Part shown: piece by piece, positions 30,133 through 40,087 of the stretch | Layout of the letters: every line of letters begins with the position of its first letter | Numbering within the stretch: the first letter of the stretch is position 1 | Assembly (NCBI GenBank): GCA_902786245.1 | Contig: CADABS010000018.1 | Span: forward strand, 1-40,701 | DNA length: 40,701 nt | From: an uncultured Erysipelotrichaceae bacterium | GTDB taxonomy: Bacteria > Bacillota_I > Bacilli_A > Erysipelotrichales > Erysipelotrichaceae | Reading direction: 5' to 3' | Position numbers and translations under genes: made by a program | Notes under the pieces: generated by a model | What the model was told of the DNA's origin: nothing | The model's database searches: none | The model's input: only the letters and a program-made list of their open reading frames with translations

Positions 30133-30645
30133 ATGGACACAAAAAGCTTTACCCGGATTGCCATGATTGCGGCAATCTACACCGCACTGTGCTTTGTGCC
30201 GGGTCTCTCCATGATCGCCTTCGGGCAGATCCAGGTGAGAATCGCAGAAGCACTGACCTTACTTCCTCTGATCGATAAGAAAGCGATATGGGGTGTTACC
30301 CTCGGGTGTTTCCTGGCAAACCTGATCGGCGCAATGACCGGACTCAATCCGACCGGCATGCTGGATGCAGTGATCGGTACCAGTGCAACATTCCTGGCAG
30401 CGGTATGCACATGGAAATGCAGAAACATCAAAGTTCATGGTATTCCCGTGCTTTCCTGCCTGATGCCGGTAATCTTCAATTTCTTCTTCGTCGGTGCGGA
30501 GCTGGCATATCTGTTTATGCCGGACAATCTGGTGCTTGGTACACTGATCAACGGCACATACGTTGCGGTCGGTGAACTGGTTGCGGTTGCCTTTGGATGG
30601 TTCCTGGTGAAAGGACTGGAAAAAACAGAAATCTTCAAAAATTGA
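30133..30645 (+). CDS. queT: QueT family transporter (ECF substrate-binding subunit for a queuosine precursor)
   Basis: A membrane protein of 170 aa with about five or six hydrophobic segments, matching the QueT (COG4708) family, which captures a queuosine precursor such as preQ1 and works with a shared ECF energising module encoded elsewhere. Typical features are TRIAMIAAIYTALC at the start, GQIQVRIAEALTLLPL, and the GELVAVAFGWFLVKGL end. AAGGAG precedes the ATG within the structured leader, consistent with riboswitch control. It stands between two duplicated GH1 genes and has its own promoter and terminator, so it is a separate unit unrelated to sugar use. Confidence 0.9.
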   Translation: MDTKSFTRIAMIAAIYTALCFVPGLSMIAFGQIQVRIAEALTLLPLIDKKAIWGVTLGCFLANLIGAMTGLNPTGMLDAVIGTSATFLAAVCTWKCRNIKVHGIPVLSCLMPVIFNFFFVGAELAYLFMPDNLVLGTLINGTYVAVGELVAVAFGWFLVKGLEKTEIFKN

Positions 30646-30671
30646 GCAGGAGAGTTTCCTGCTCTTTCTTT
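30644..30671 (+). terminator. Terminator after queT
   Basis: GAGCAGGA/TCCTGCTC (30644-30651 and 30657-30664), a 5-nt loop and TTTCTTTT. The left arm includes the stop codon region. Confidence 0.82.
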
Positions 30672-30764
30672 TGGTCCAAAACTGAATGTCATTATGAATG
30701 CCATTACAATCCGTCATGAATGAAATGTGCTGATTACAATATGTATATAAACGGAGGTATGAAA

Positions 30765-32216
30765 ATGGCATTTCCTAAAGGATTTTTATGGGGTACATCC
30801 ATCAGTGCGGAACAGGCAGAAGGTGCCTGGGATGAAGGCGGAAAGTCACCGGTACAGATCGACTATGCGACAGCCGGTTCTACAACAGAACACAGAAAGA
30901 TCTGGTATCTGAACGCAGACGGCGAAAGAGAATCGATGGGTCTGTGGGGACATCTTCCTGCCGGTGCGAAGTATCAGATATTCGATGATCTGCATTATAC
31001 CAATCATGACGCATGCGATTTCTATCATCACTGGGAAGAAGACCTGAATCTGTTTGCGGAGATGGGCTTTACGACATTCAATACATCTCTGGCATGGTCA
31101 AGAATCTATCCCTATGGCGTACAGGGCGGTGTAAACAAAGAAGGTGTCGAGTTCTACCGGAAAGTATTCACAAAGGCAAGAGAACTGGGCATGGATCCGG
31201 TCATTACGTTATATAAATACGATGAGCCTGTGTACTTTGAAGAGACATACGGCGGCTGGGAAAACCGGGCGATGATCGATGAGTTCGTCGCATTCGCAAA
31301 GACATGCTTTACGGAATACAAAGGTCTGATCAACAAATGGATGACCTTCAATGAAATCAATATCCTGATTGCCTTCCCGGGTAAGGGCGGCGATATGCAG
31401 AGAACCTATGAAGAACTGCACAACCAGATGATCGCGTCTGCGAAGTCGGTCATCGCAGCCCATGAAATCGATCCGGAAATCAAGGTCGGCGCAATGCTGT
31501 GCGGTATCTGCAGCTATCCGCTGACACCGGATCCGGAAGATGTCATGGCCAATTACAAGCATTTCCAGGACAAATTCTGCTATTGCGGCGATGCGATGCT
31601 GAGAGGCGAATATCCTTCCTATTCAACAAGAATCTGGAAAGAGAACAATGTCTGTCTGAATATCAGCGAGGAAGACAAGCAGATCCTGCGGGAAGGCAAG
31701 TCTGACTTCCTTGGCTTCTCCTATTACATGTCCAATTGCATTACAACGCATGCCAATGAAGAACAGATCGGCGGAAACATGCAGATGGGAATCAAGAATC
31801 CGTATCTGAAGGCTTCGGACTGGGGCTGGCAGATCGATCCGGTCGGATATAAGTATTTCCTGCATCTGATGTATGACAGATACCAGGTTCCTCTGTTTGA
31901 TGTTGAGAATGGTCTGGGTGCGTTTGATACTGTCGATGAAGACGGCTGTATCCATGATACATACCGTATCGATTACCACAGAGCCCATATTCAGAAACTG
32001 AAAGAGGCAGTGGAAGAAGGTGTCGATATCTTCGGCTATACGACCTGGGGCGGACTGGATCTTGTATCCGCCGGCACCGGTCAGATGGAAAAGAGATACG
32101 GCATGATCTATGTCGATATGGATGACAAAGGCAACGGTACATTTGAAAGAAAGAGAAAGGATTCCTTCTTCTGGTACAAGAAATGTATCGAAAGCAACGG
32201 CGATGAGCTTGATTGA
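30765..32216 (+). CDS. GH1 phospho-glycosidase of the KYDEP type (copy 5)
   Basis: GH1, 483 aa, a close paralogue of the gene at 28518 (long identical runs through both halves). Catalytic Glu197 (TFNEIN) and Glu381 (VENGLG); Lys151 in KYDEP in place of the usual His; phosphate site SAGTGQMEKRYGM. The two differ mainly around residues 200-215 (FPGKGGDMQRTYEE here), a loop after the acid/base that often shapes aglycone binding, so they may prefer different aglycones. The start at 30765 has GGAGG upstream; an in-frame ATG at 30720 precedes it. The 3' flank also matches that of the paralogue. Confidence 0.92.
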   Translation: MAFPKGFLWGTSISAEQAEGAWDEGGKSPVQIDYATAGSTTEHRKIWYLNADGERESMGLWGHLPAGAKYQIFDDLHYTNHDACDFYHHWEEDLNLFAEMGFTTFNTSLAWSRIYPYGVQGGVNKEGVEFYRKVFTKARELGMDPVITLYKYDEPVYFEETYGGWENRAMIDEFVAFAKTCFTEYKGLINKWMTFNEINILIAFPGKGGDMQRTYEELHNQMIASAKSVIAAHEIDPEIKVGAMLCGICSYPLTPDPEDVMANYKHFQDKFCYCGDAMLRGEYPSYSTRIWKENNVCLNISEEDKQILREGKSDFLGFSYYMSNCITTHANEEQIGGNMQMGIKNPYLKASDWGWQIDPVGYKYFLHLMYDRYQVPLFDVENGLGAFDTVDEDGCIHDTYRIDYHRAHIQKLKEAVEEGVDIFGYTTWGGLDLVSAGTGQMEKRYGMIYVDMDDKGNGTFERKRKDSFFWYKKCIESNGDELD

Positions 32217-32217
32217 A

Positions 32218-32252
32218 AATCAAGCCATGCACAGCAGGATCTGGACTGAAAT
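32218..32252 (+). repeat. 3' flank repeat, second copy (with 29980-30014)
   Basis: The second copy of the sequence following the duplicated GH1 genes; it diverges after about 35 bp. Confidence 0.75.
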
Positions 32253-32275
32253 ACGCAGTATTGACTGCATATGAG

Positions 32276-32316
32276 AGGTTCTGCAGAGACTTCTGTGTCT
32301 TCTGCAGAGCCTTTTT
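32276..32316 (+). terminator. Strong terminator after GH1 copy 5
   Basis: A 12-bp stem (AGGTTCTGCAGA at 32276-32287 with TCTGCAGAGCCT at 32301-32312, one wobble), extended by GAC/GTC inside, followed by TTTTT. Confidence 0.85.
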
Positions 32317-32363
32317 CTGTGCTGAACAATGACAGATACAGCCTTTCTGTAAGATAATTGAGC

Positions 32364-32447
32364 TGGGACAGGGTATGTCCCATCACCGGAAATGCGTAAA
32401 TGCGCATTCTGTGTCCTTCAGAATACAGTTCTTTACGTCTATTCTGA
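32364..32447 (+). promoter_or_regulatory. Three consecutive hairpins upstream of the XRE regulator
   Basis: Between the terminator and the regulator gene lie TGGGACA/TGTCCCA (32364-32370 and 32376-32382, 5-nt loop), AATGCG/CGCATT (32391-32396 and 32403-32408) and TCAGAATA/TATTCTGA (32418-32425 and 32440-32447, 14-nt loop). All arms are perfect. They could be operators for the regulator or a folded leader RNA; no T-run follows, so they are not ordinary terminators. Confidence 0.5.
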
Positions 32448-32468
32448 GAACGTCAGGAGGAAGAAATC

Positions 32469-32981
32469 ATGGATCAGGTGAAAATCGGAAAGTTTCTGCA
32501 GGAATGCAGAAAAGAAAAAGGATGGACCCAGGAACAGCTGGCAGACCGGCTGAATGTGGCGAGAAGAACGGTCTCCCGCTGGGAAACCGGCAGCAACATG
32601 CCGGATCTGGATATTCTGATTGAACTCTCTGATCTTTATGAAGTCGGACTCCGGGAAATGCTTGACGGAGAAAGGAAGAGTAAAGAAATGGATAAGGAAA
32701 TGGAAGAAACAGTTCTGAAGGTGGCAGAGTACAGCAATGCGCAGCAGGAGCGCACAACAAAAACAGTCAGGGTATTCTTTATACTCGGTATCGTATCCCT
32801 GGTGATCAACCAGCTGATGTTTGTGCTGGATGCGGGGGATACGTTCTGGATCGGTTTCATTGAAGGTGTCACCCAGGGAATCGCTTTGGGGGCAATGATC
32901 CTCGGTGTCTGCTATACCATGGGATGGCTTGGCAGAATGCGTGCATTCAAGATGCGGATGCTCGGGAGGAAGGACGTATGA
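32469..32981 (+). CDS. Membrane-bound XRE/Cro-type transcriptional regulator
   Basis: A protein of 170 aa. The helix-turn-helix domain is at residues 1-65 (WTQEQLADRLNVARRTVSRWETGSN shortened: WTQEQLADRLNVARR). A charged helical linker of about 30 residues follows, then two hydrophobic segments (about residues 101-120 and 130-155). It should bind DNA while held at the membrane, a plan known from several Firmicute regulators that sense membrane or peptide signals. AGGAGGAAG precedes the ATG. The next gene, a 51-aa membrane protein, overlaps by 4 nt, so the two are likely partners. Confidence 0.85.
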   Translation: MDQVKIGKFLQECRKEKGWTQEQLADRLNVARRTVSRWETGSNMPDLDILIELSDLYEVGLREMLDGERKSKEMDKEMEETVLKVAEYSNAQQERTTKTVRVFFILGIVSLVINQLMFVLDAGDTFWIGFIEGVTQGIALGAMILGVCYTMGWLGRMRAFKMRMLGRKDV

Positions 32982-33133
32982 ACAATCTGATCAAAGCAGG
33001 GGTGCTGATATGCGTTCTCTGTATTATTGCCGATCGGTTCATTGCGGAGATACCATCTGTCATCGCAATGCCTGTATATACGGCAGGCGTCATACTGATC
33101 GTTGCGGGCATGTGGAAAAGCAGAAAAAACTAG
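32978..33133 (+). CDS. Small two-helix membrane protein (51 aa), partner of the XRE regulator
   Basis: A 51-aa protein made almost wholly of two hydrophobic helices (about residues 4-22 and 27-45) with a basic end (WKSRKN). It begins with an ATGA overlap on the regulator stop codon, with GGGAGGAAGG upstream, so translational coupling is strong. A longer frame starting at 32924 inside the regulator is unlikely. It may modulate the membrane-bound regulator. No family recognised. Confidence 0.7.
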   Translation: MNNLIKAGVLICVLCIIADRFIAEIPSVIAMPVYTAGVILIVAGMWKSRKN

Positions 33134-33152
33134 CGGCAGAAATGCCGTTTTT
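33134..33152 (+). terminator. Terminator after the small membrane protein
   Basis: CGGCA/TGCCG (33134-33138 and 33143-33147) with a GAAA tetraloop, then five T residues. Confidence 0.78.
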
Positions 33153-33190
33153 CTGTCTGCGGTATAATGGAGAAAGAACGGAGAACACGT

Positions 33191-33541
33191 ATGGCTAAAT
33201 ATGAAACAGAAATAAATATGGATTTTGATAAACTTGTGCAAAGGGTCAGCGATGAAATCTATAAAGGAAGTATTTCCGCTTCCATCGAAGATGCCAGTGA
33301 TTTTACGGACGGCGATGCCCGCTGCAGCGTCCGGGTGTTCGAGCGCTATTCCAATGCCGGCAAAAACAGAGTCAGTATGAATGTCACGTTCTTTCAGAAC
33401 GGGGACGGACCTGTGCATGTATCCGGCATCACTTCCGGTGGCAGCCAGGCGGTTTTCTTCAAGGTCAATACCTGGGGCGAGGATTCGTTTCTGTACAGGC
33501 TGAAAGAGGTTCTGCATCAAATCGGAATGCAGAAGAGATGA
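33191..33541 (+). CDS. DUF6054-like hypothetical protein
   Basis: A small soluble protein of 116 aa. The N-terminal YETEINMDFDKLVQRVSDEI and the middle CSVRVFERYSNAGKNRVSMN resemble an uncharacterised Firmicute family (DUF6054-like; by memory only). The predicted pattern is helix, then a beta-sheet of five or so strands, then a C-terminal helix. No catalytic motif is visible. GGAGAA precedes the ATG at 33191, and a TATAAT lies at 33163-33168, so it has its own promoter. An in-frame ATG at 33167 lies within that -10 and is rejected. Confidence 0.7.
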   Translation: MAKYETEINMDFDKLVQRVSDEIYKGSISASIEDASDFTDGDARCSVRVFERYSNAGKNRVSMNVTFFQNGDGPVHVSGITSGGSQAVFFKVNTWGEDSFLYRLKEVLHQIGMQKR

Positions 33542-33572
33542 ACAATGATATGATGGTGATTACAGGAGAATA

Positions 33573-34718
33573 ATGATTATGCTTGCACAGAATATACTTG
33601 CTTATATCGATGGACACAAAGATGAAACCTATGAACTTCTCAAGACAATTGCCCAGATTCCCGCTCCTTCCAACCAGGAAGAAAAGAGGGCAGATTTCTG
33701 TCTGCAGCTGCTGGAAAGCTGGGGTGCCAGGGGTGCCTATATCGATCCGGCACTGAATGTCGTATTCCCGTATCAGGATAACGGCGAAGAGCCTCTGACG
33801 GTATTCATGGCGCATATCGATGTCGTATTCCCGGATCTGACGCCGCTGCCTCTGTATGAAGACGGCGACCGTCTGTGCTGTCCGGGTGTAGGCGATGATA
33901 CTGCGAATCTTGCAGCAATGTTAATGGTTGTAAAATATCTGCTGAACAATCCGATGAAGCCGAAGAACACAGGTATTCTGTTTGTATGCAATGCCGGTGA
34001 AGAAGGTCTTGGCAATCTGAAGGGCGTACGTGAAATCTGCCGGACCTACGGTTCCAGGATGAAGCGTTTCTACAGCTTCGACGGCGGTCTCAAGGGTGTC
34101 GTCAACAGAGCGGTCGGCTCCACCCGTTTCAATGTGTCTGCGGATACGATCGGCGGCCACTCCTACGGGAAGTTCGGCAATCCCAATGCGATTGCAGGTC
34201 TGGCCCAGGTGGTCAATGATATCTATGCGATCCAGGTGCCGGAATACGGCAAGACGACATACAATGTCGGAACGATCCAGGGCGGCACATCGGTCAATAC
34301 CATTGCCCAGCATGCGGAGATGCTGTGCGAATACAGATCGGATGATGTGCAGTCGATTGAAATTATGGAGAAGTATTTCCAGGATATCTTTGCAAAGCGC
34401 AATACCGGAGATGTGCATCTGAAGGTGGAAGTCGTCGGACAGCGTCCGTGCGGAAAACTCGATGAAGCAGCGCAGGCGGATCAGGATGCGATGCTCGCAA
34501 GAGCGAAGGAGATCCTGCATGGGCTGACCGGTGAAGAGATCCATGTACATGCCGGCTCCACCGACTGCAACATCCCGCTGTCGATGAATGTTCCGTCTCT
34601 GTGCTATGGCTTCTATAACGGAGCCGGTGCCCATACAAGGGAGGAATATGTCGAGATTTCTTCTCTGTATACGGGATACAAGGCCGCGTTTGAAAGCATA
34701 CTGGATTATTTTGAATAG
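33573..34718 (+). CDS. M20 family metallopeptidase (PepT/ArgE-like)
   Basis: A zinc-dependent amidohydrolase of 381 aa, cytoplasmic. The M20 motifs are in order: MAHIDVV (zinc His and catalytic Asp), GVGDDTANLA (bridging Asp), NAGEEGLGN (catalytic Glu and zinc Glu), the Asp in SFDGG, and the C-terminal GAGAHTREEYVE with the last zinc His. A dimerisation domain lies between (GGHSYGKFGNPNAI). Members cleave small peptides or acylated amino acids; the substrate is not evident. CAGGAGAA precedes the ATG. It is 31 bp after the DUF6054-like gene, with a strong terminator after it. Confidence 0.9.
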   Translation: MIMLAQNILAYIDGHKDETYELLKTIAQIPAPSNQEEKRADFCLQLLESWGARGAYIDPALNVVFPYQDNGEEPLTVFMAHIDVVFPDLTPLPLYEDGDRLCCPGVGDDTANLAAMLMVVKYLLNNPMKPKNTGILFVCNAGEEGLGNLKGVREICRTYGSRMKRFYSFDGGLKGVVNRAVGSTRFNVSADTIGGHSYGKFGNPNAIAGLAQVVNDIYAIQVPEYGKTTYNVGTIQGGTSVNTIAQHAEMLCEYRSDDVQSIEIMEKYFQDIFAKRNTGDVHLKVEVVGQRPCGKLDEAAQADQDAMLARAKEILHGLTGEEIHVHAGSTDCNIPLSMNVPSLCYGFYNGAGAHTREEYVEISSLYTGYKAAFESILDYFE

Positions 34719-34733
34719 GCTTGTCATTTTAAG

Positions 34734-34764
34734 CGCCGTTCTATCTTGGATAGGGCGGCGTTTT
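34734..34764 (+). terminator. Terminator after the M20 peptidase
   Basis: An 11-bp stem starting CGCCG (34734-34744 with 34750-34760, two G-U pairs) with a 5-nt loop, then TTTT. Only 40 bp separate it from the next GH1 start, so the promoter of the following operon must be compact. I could not define its -35 and -10. Confidence 0.8.
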
Positions 34765-34786
34765 GTCTGTTACCATGACAATGTAA

Positions 34787-36271
<1,485 letters not shown>

Positions 36272-36934
36272 ATGAGAGAAAAGATCAGAGGTGTAATCTT
36301 TGATTTTGACGGTGTCATCGTCGACAGTGAATACCGCTTTACAAGAGGAGTGAAAGGTCTTCTGGAAGGATACGGTCTAACGCCGCCGGAGGAAGAACTT
36401 GCCCGGCTTCCGGGTCAGCCCATTCCTTCGATCATCCGGTCGATGAAAGATATTTTCCATCTGGAGAAAAGCGAAGAAGAACTGATGGCGGATATGCATA
36501 TTGTGTACGGGCAGATCGAAAAGCTGGAACTCGATCCGGTGGAAGGCGTTAAAGAATTCATTCAGTATCTGAAGGATCAGGGGATCCGCTATGCGGTCGC
36601 TACATCGGCGAATGTACACCATATCACTGATGCCATGGAACAGGCAGGTCTGCATTTCTGGTATGACGAAGTGGTGACGCATGATGATGTGACACATGGG
36701 AAACCGGATCCGGAAGTATTCCTGAAGGCTGCCCAGAAACTCTCTCTGCCGAAAGAAAATCTGATCATTATCGAAGATTCTGCCAACGGTGTCAGAGCCG
36801 GTATCCGATCGGGAATCTTTACGATCGGACTGAAAAACAGACGCGTACCGCTGGATATCTCGGAAGCGGATCTGCAGTGCGAAGGATACAGTGAGATAAA
36901 ACAATATATTGAAGAAAGGAACAATTCATTATGA
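36272..36934 (+). CDS. HAD hydrolase, beta-phosphoglucomutase-like
   Basis: A HAD-superfamily protein of 220 aa of the beta-phosphoglucomutase/sugar phosphatase type. Motif I is FDFDGVIVDSE near the N-terminus with nucleophile Asp and +2 Asp, followed by a helical cap; motif II lies in VATSAN, motif III Lys in THGKPDPEVF, and motif IV in IIEDSANGVRAG. It could isomerise or dephosphorylate a hexose phosphate released by GH1. It starts immediately after the GH1 stop and overlaps the next gene by 4 nt. A second, related HAD protein lies at 39423 in the same operon; both share the ending FTIGLK followed by an arginine. Confidence 0.88.
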   Translation: MREKIRGVIFDFDGVIVDSEYRFTRGVKGLLEGYGLTPPEEELARLPGQPIPSIIRSMKDIFHLEKSEEELMADMHIVYGQIEKLELDPVEGVKEFIQYLKDQGIRYAVATSANVHHITDAMEQAGLHFWYDEVVTHDDVTHGKPDPEVFLKAAQKLSLPKENLIIIEDSANGVRAGIRSGIFTIGLKNRRVPLDISEADLQCEGYSEIKQYIEERNNSL

Positions 36935-37866
36935 GCAATGTTGTCAGACTGATCAGTGCTGCCGGCAGCGATATCGAAAAGATGTCTGCCATGGAACTGA
37001 AGGAATCTATTCTGAAATCAGAGAACCGTGTCATCATGGGTCAGCATCTTCTGTTTGCCGGACCGGGTGTTGTCAGAAATGTTTCCAACAGTGAACTGAT
37101 GTTTGCGTTCGGTGCAGACATGGTACTGCTGAATACATTCGATCTCGACCATGAAGAACAGAATCCGGGTCTGCAGGGAATGACCCTGAAAGAACTCAAG
37201 GCAAAATGCCGCAGACCGATCGGCATTTATCTGGGATGCCCGAAAGCAGGCAGCGAAGACGGCGGAAAGAAGGCGTTGTACAGAAGAGAAGGAATGGTCG
37301 CTACACCGGAACATATTCTCAAATGCAGAGAAATCGGTGCGGACTTTATCGTACTGGGCGGCAATCCGGGCAGCGGTACTTCTCTGTCCGATATCATTGC
37401 GGCGACAAAGCAGGCGAAGGAACTGCTCGGCGATGACATGATCGTCATGGCCGGCAAATGGGAAGACGGCATTACCGAGAAGGTACTGGGCGATCCGTCT
37501 GCGGAATATGACGCAAAGGAAATCATCGATCAATTGCTCGATGCCGGTGCTGACTGCATCGATCTGCCATGTCCCGGTTCAAGAGGCGGCATCATGGTGG
37601 AAGATATCCGGAATCTGGTCAATTATGTACATAAGAAGAAACCCGGCACACTCACAATGTGCTTCCTGGATTCTTCCGTTGAATGTTCCGATACGGATGT
37701 CATCCGGCAGGTAGGAATTCTGATGAAGCAGACCGGTGCGGATATTCATGCGATCGGCGACGGCGGATTCGGCGGATGTACATGGCCGAAGAATATCTAT
37801 ACGCTTTCCGAGACGATCAAGGGCGAACATTACACCTGGTTCCGCATGGCAAGCGTCAACCGCTGA
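36931..37866 (+). CDS. TIM-barrel-like protein of unknown function (DUF7916-like)
   Basis: A protein of 311 aa, soluble. The pattern of glycine-ended strands (DMVLLNTF, GIYLGCPK, ADFIVLGGNPGSG, MIVMAGKW, CIDLPCPGSRGG, IHAIGDGGFGG) suggests a TIM barrel with a phosphate-binding end. It resembles an uncharacterised family (DUF7916-like, from memory) found in PTS-sugar operons, sometimes mislabelled as a HAD hydrolase. Motif I of HAD is absent. An epimerase, aldolase or isomerase on a sugar phosphate is possible but unproven. It begins with an ATGA overlap with the HAD gene and GAAAGGA upstream. Confidence 0.72.
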   Translation: MSNVVRLISAAGSDIEKMSAMELKESILKSENRVIMGQHLLFAGPGVVRNVSNSELMFAFGADMVLLNTFDLDHEEQNPGLQGMTLKELKAKCRRPIGIYLGCPKAGSEDGGKKALYRREGMVATPEHILKCREIGADFIVLGGNPGSGTSLSDIIAATKQAKELLGDDMIVMAGKWEDGITEKVLGDPSAEYDAKEIIDQLLDAGADCIDLPCPGSRGGIMVEDIRNLVNYVHKKKPGTLTMCFLDSSVECSDTDVIRQVGILMKQTGADIHAIGDGGFGGCTWPKNIYTLSETIKGEHYTWFRMASVNR

Positions 37867-37911
37867 GAATCCCTGCTCCGTTCATGGTACACTTGAGACA
37901 GAGGTGCGGCT

Positions 37912-39423
37912 ATGAATAAGATCATACATATACAGAAACAGGAATTGATTAAGAAAGAAACGGTGGAGCGGATGAAAGGAAAAATCATGCGCTGGGGTAT
38001 TCTCGGTGCGGGAAACATAGCACACAGATTTGCCGCAAGTCTGCAGAATGTCGAAAATACAGAATTATATGCAATCAGCGGCAGAAACATGGATAAGCTG
38101 AATGCATTCGCAGAACAGTTCCCGTGTGAAAAGAAATACCAGGGATATGATCTTCTGCTGGCAGATGAAAATGTCGATGCAGTTTATCTGGCACTGCCGC
38201 ATGGCATGCATAAGGAATGGGCTCTCAAAGCACTGAAAGCAGGCAAGGCTGTATTGTGCGAAAAGCCGGCAACGGTCAATGAGCAGGAAATGCAGGAGAT
38301 TGCGGATATATCCGGACAGGAACGGGTTCTGTTCATGGAAGCGATGAAGAGCCGCTTTGAACCTGCATATATTGAACTGAAGAAACAGATCGAAGCAGGT
38401 GTCATCGGAACCATTGAAAGAATCGATACATCGGTATGCTTTCAGATTCCCGCAGAGATGAGAGGGAAGACATATCATACGATGCCCGGACAGGGCGGTG
38501 CACTGCTGGACAGCGGCATCTACTGTGCCGGTCTGATCGAAGACTTCCTCAAAGGGGAACCGGTCAATGTACAGACCTATGCGAATTACTACGGCGGCAT
38601 TGACTGGTATGTCGATTCGCTGCTGCAGTTTGATAACGGGCAGTGCCGGATCGAAGTCGGCTTTGACAGAACATCGCCCCGCGATGCCGTGATTTACGGT
38701 ACAGAAGGAAAGATCCATCTTCCTGATCTGCACCGTCCATCGAAATTCATCATTACAAAGAATACCGGTGAAGAAGAGACGGTGGAAGTGCCGTATGTCC
38801 ATGATGATTTCTACGGACAGATCGATCATTTCTGTCAGTTATGGAGAACAGGCAGATCAGAAAGCCCAATCATGACCCGGGAGGCAATGATCCGGGAAGC
38901 ACATATTCTCGATACCGTCAGAAATGCATTTACCTGCTATGACATGGATGATCTGAAAGTCCTTGAGGAACAGGAAGAAGTTCTGCAGTATCCGTCTTTC
39001 ACAAGTGAAGATGCACTGTCCCTGGGAAACCGGATAGCGCAGATGGCAAAGGAATATGACCGACCGGTAGCCATCCGCATCCAGGATGAAACCGGACTGG
39101 TTGTGTTCCAGTATATGATGGACGGAAAGACCGAAAAGAATGAAATGTATATGCTGGGCAAGCGGCAGTGCGTACTGGATACAGCGCACAGCAGTGCCTG
39201 GACATATATCGCCGGAAAGATCGATTCCTGCTATGAAGCATGGTGGAATGACGGGAAACACGCAGTCAGCGGCGGTGCATTCCCAATCAGGGTCAACGGC
39301 GAAAGAAAAGCAGTCGTCATGGTATCCGGTCTGCACGAAGGCAAGGACCATGAACTGCTTGTCAGAGCACTCTGTGCAGAACTGAATGTCTCTGCCAGAG
39401 TATTCAGAAAGGCTCTTGGATAA
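37912..39423 (+). CDS. Gfo/Idh/MocA oxidoreductase fused to a UPF0303 domain
   Basis: A 503-aa protein (478 aa if it starts at 37987) with two parts. Residues about 26-350 are an NAD(P)-dependent sugar dehydrogenase of the Gfo/Idh/MocA family: Rossmann motif WGILGAGNIA, the catalytic CEKPAT and the C-terminal sheet domain (GALLDSGIYC). Residues about 354-503 (bases 38971-39420) match a complete UPF0303/HbpS-like domain: EEVLQYPSF, LGNRIAQMA, AHSSAW, GGAFPIRVNG, VSGLHEGKDHELLV. These are usually separate proteins. The start at 37912 has GAGGTG 7 nt upstream; ATG 37987 with AAAGGA fits the Rossmann start better. The stop overlaps the next ATG by 1 nt. Confidence 0.85.
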   Translation: MNKIIHIQKQELIKKETVERMKGKIMRWGILGAGNIAHRFAASLQNVENTELYAISGRNMDKLNAFAEQFPCEKKYQGYDLLLADENVDAVYLALPHGMHKEWALKALKAGKAVLCEKPATVNEQEMQEIADISGQERVLFMEAMKSRFEPAYIELKKQIEAGVIGTIERIDTSVCFQIPAEMRGKTYHTMPGQGGALLDSGIYCAGLIEDFLKGEPVNVQTYANYYGGIDWYVDSLLQFDNGQCRIEVGFDRTSPRDAVIYGTEGKIHLPDLHRPSKFIITKNTGEEETVEVPYVHDDFYGQIDHFCQLWRTGRSESPIMTREAMIREAHILDTVRNAFTCYDMDDLKVLEEQEEVLQYPSFTSEDALSLGNRIAQMAKEYDRPVAIRIQDETGLVVFQYMMDGKTEKNEMYMLGKRQCVLDTAHSSAWTYIAGKIDSCYEAWWNDGKHAVSGGAFPIRVNGERKAVVMVSGLHEGKDHELLVRALCAELNVSARVFRKALG

Positions 39424-40085
39424 TGACTGCGGACGGCATCATCTTTGACGTCGACGGAGTCATCGCAGACAGTGAATATTATTTTACGAACAGCTGCGCA
39501 TTGTTTCTCAATGCCCAGGGTATCGATGTTTCCTATAAGGATATCATCCGGTATCTCGGACAGCCGGAAATGGTCGTTGTCCGGCAGATCCGGAAGGACT
39601 GGCATCTAGAACGGTATGATGAAAAACAGCTGTTTGATCTGCTCTATGCGGATTATGTAAAAAAGATGGCATCCGGAGAAGTTCATCCGATGGAAGGTCT
39701 GGAAAGATTTCTGGATATCCTGATGCAGAAGAATATCCGGACTGCCCTTGGAACTTCCGGCAGTATTCCCCATGTACAGGAAATACTGAACGGTATCCGC
39801 CTGGAAAACCGGTTTGATACATGGGTGACCGTGGAAAAGGTCACAAAGGGAAAACCGGACCCGGAAATATTCAATACTGCGGCAGATGAACTGTGCGCAA
39901 TGGGATGTCAGAGGGACAGAATCATCGTGATTGAAGATTCACCCAACGGAATCAGAGCCGGAAAGGCGGCAGGTTTATTTACAATCGGACTGAAAGCTTC
40001 GCGGATCCCGCAGGATACATCGGAAGCGGACGCAGTCTGCTATACTTATGAGGAAGTAATAAAACTGATCAGTAAAGGAGAATGA
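39423..40085 (+). CDS. HAD hydrolase, beta-phosphoglucomutase-like (second in operon)
   Basis: A 220-aa HAD protein related to the one at 36272. Motif I is FDVDGVIADSE (nucleophile Asp), motif II in LGTSGS, motif III Lys in TKGKPDPEIF, motif IV in VIEDSPNGIRAG. Two such proteins in one operon may act on different sugar phosphates, or one may be a mutase and the other a phosphatase. Translation is coupled to the oxidoreductase through a TAATG overlap. AAAGGAG at its end is the ribosome binding site of rpiB. Confidence 0.88.
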   Translation: MTADGIIFDVDGVIADSEYYFTNSCALFLNAQGIDVSYKDIIRYLGQPEMVVVRQIRKDWHLERYDEKQLFDLLYADYVKKMASGEVHPMEGLERFLDILMQKNIRTALGTSGSIPHVQEILNGIRLENRFDTWVTVEKVTKGKPDPEIFNTAADELCAMGCQRDRIIVIEDSPNGIRAGKAAGLFTIGLKASRIPQDTSEADAVCYTYEEVIKLISKGE

Positions 40086-40087
40086 AA

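Noticed and set aside
32364-32447. CRISPR-like or tandem-repeat array upstream of the XRE gene
   Set aside because: The three hairpins have different sequences and sizes; there is no repeated unit.
34763-34781. TTGTC...GACAA repeat before GH1 copy 6 as an operator
   Set aside because: The arms are only 5 bp and no -35/-10 pair could be placed around it; too weak to claim.
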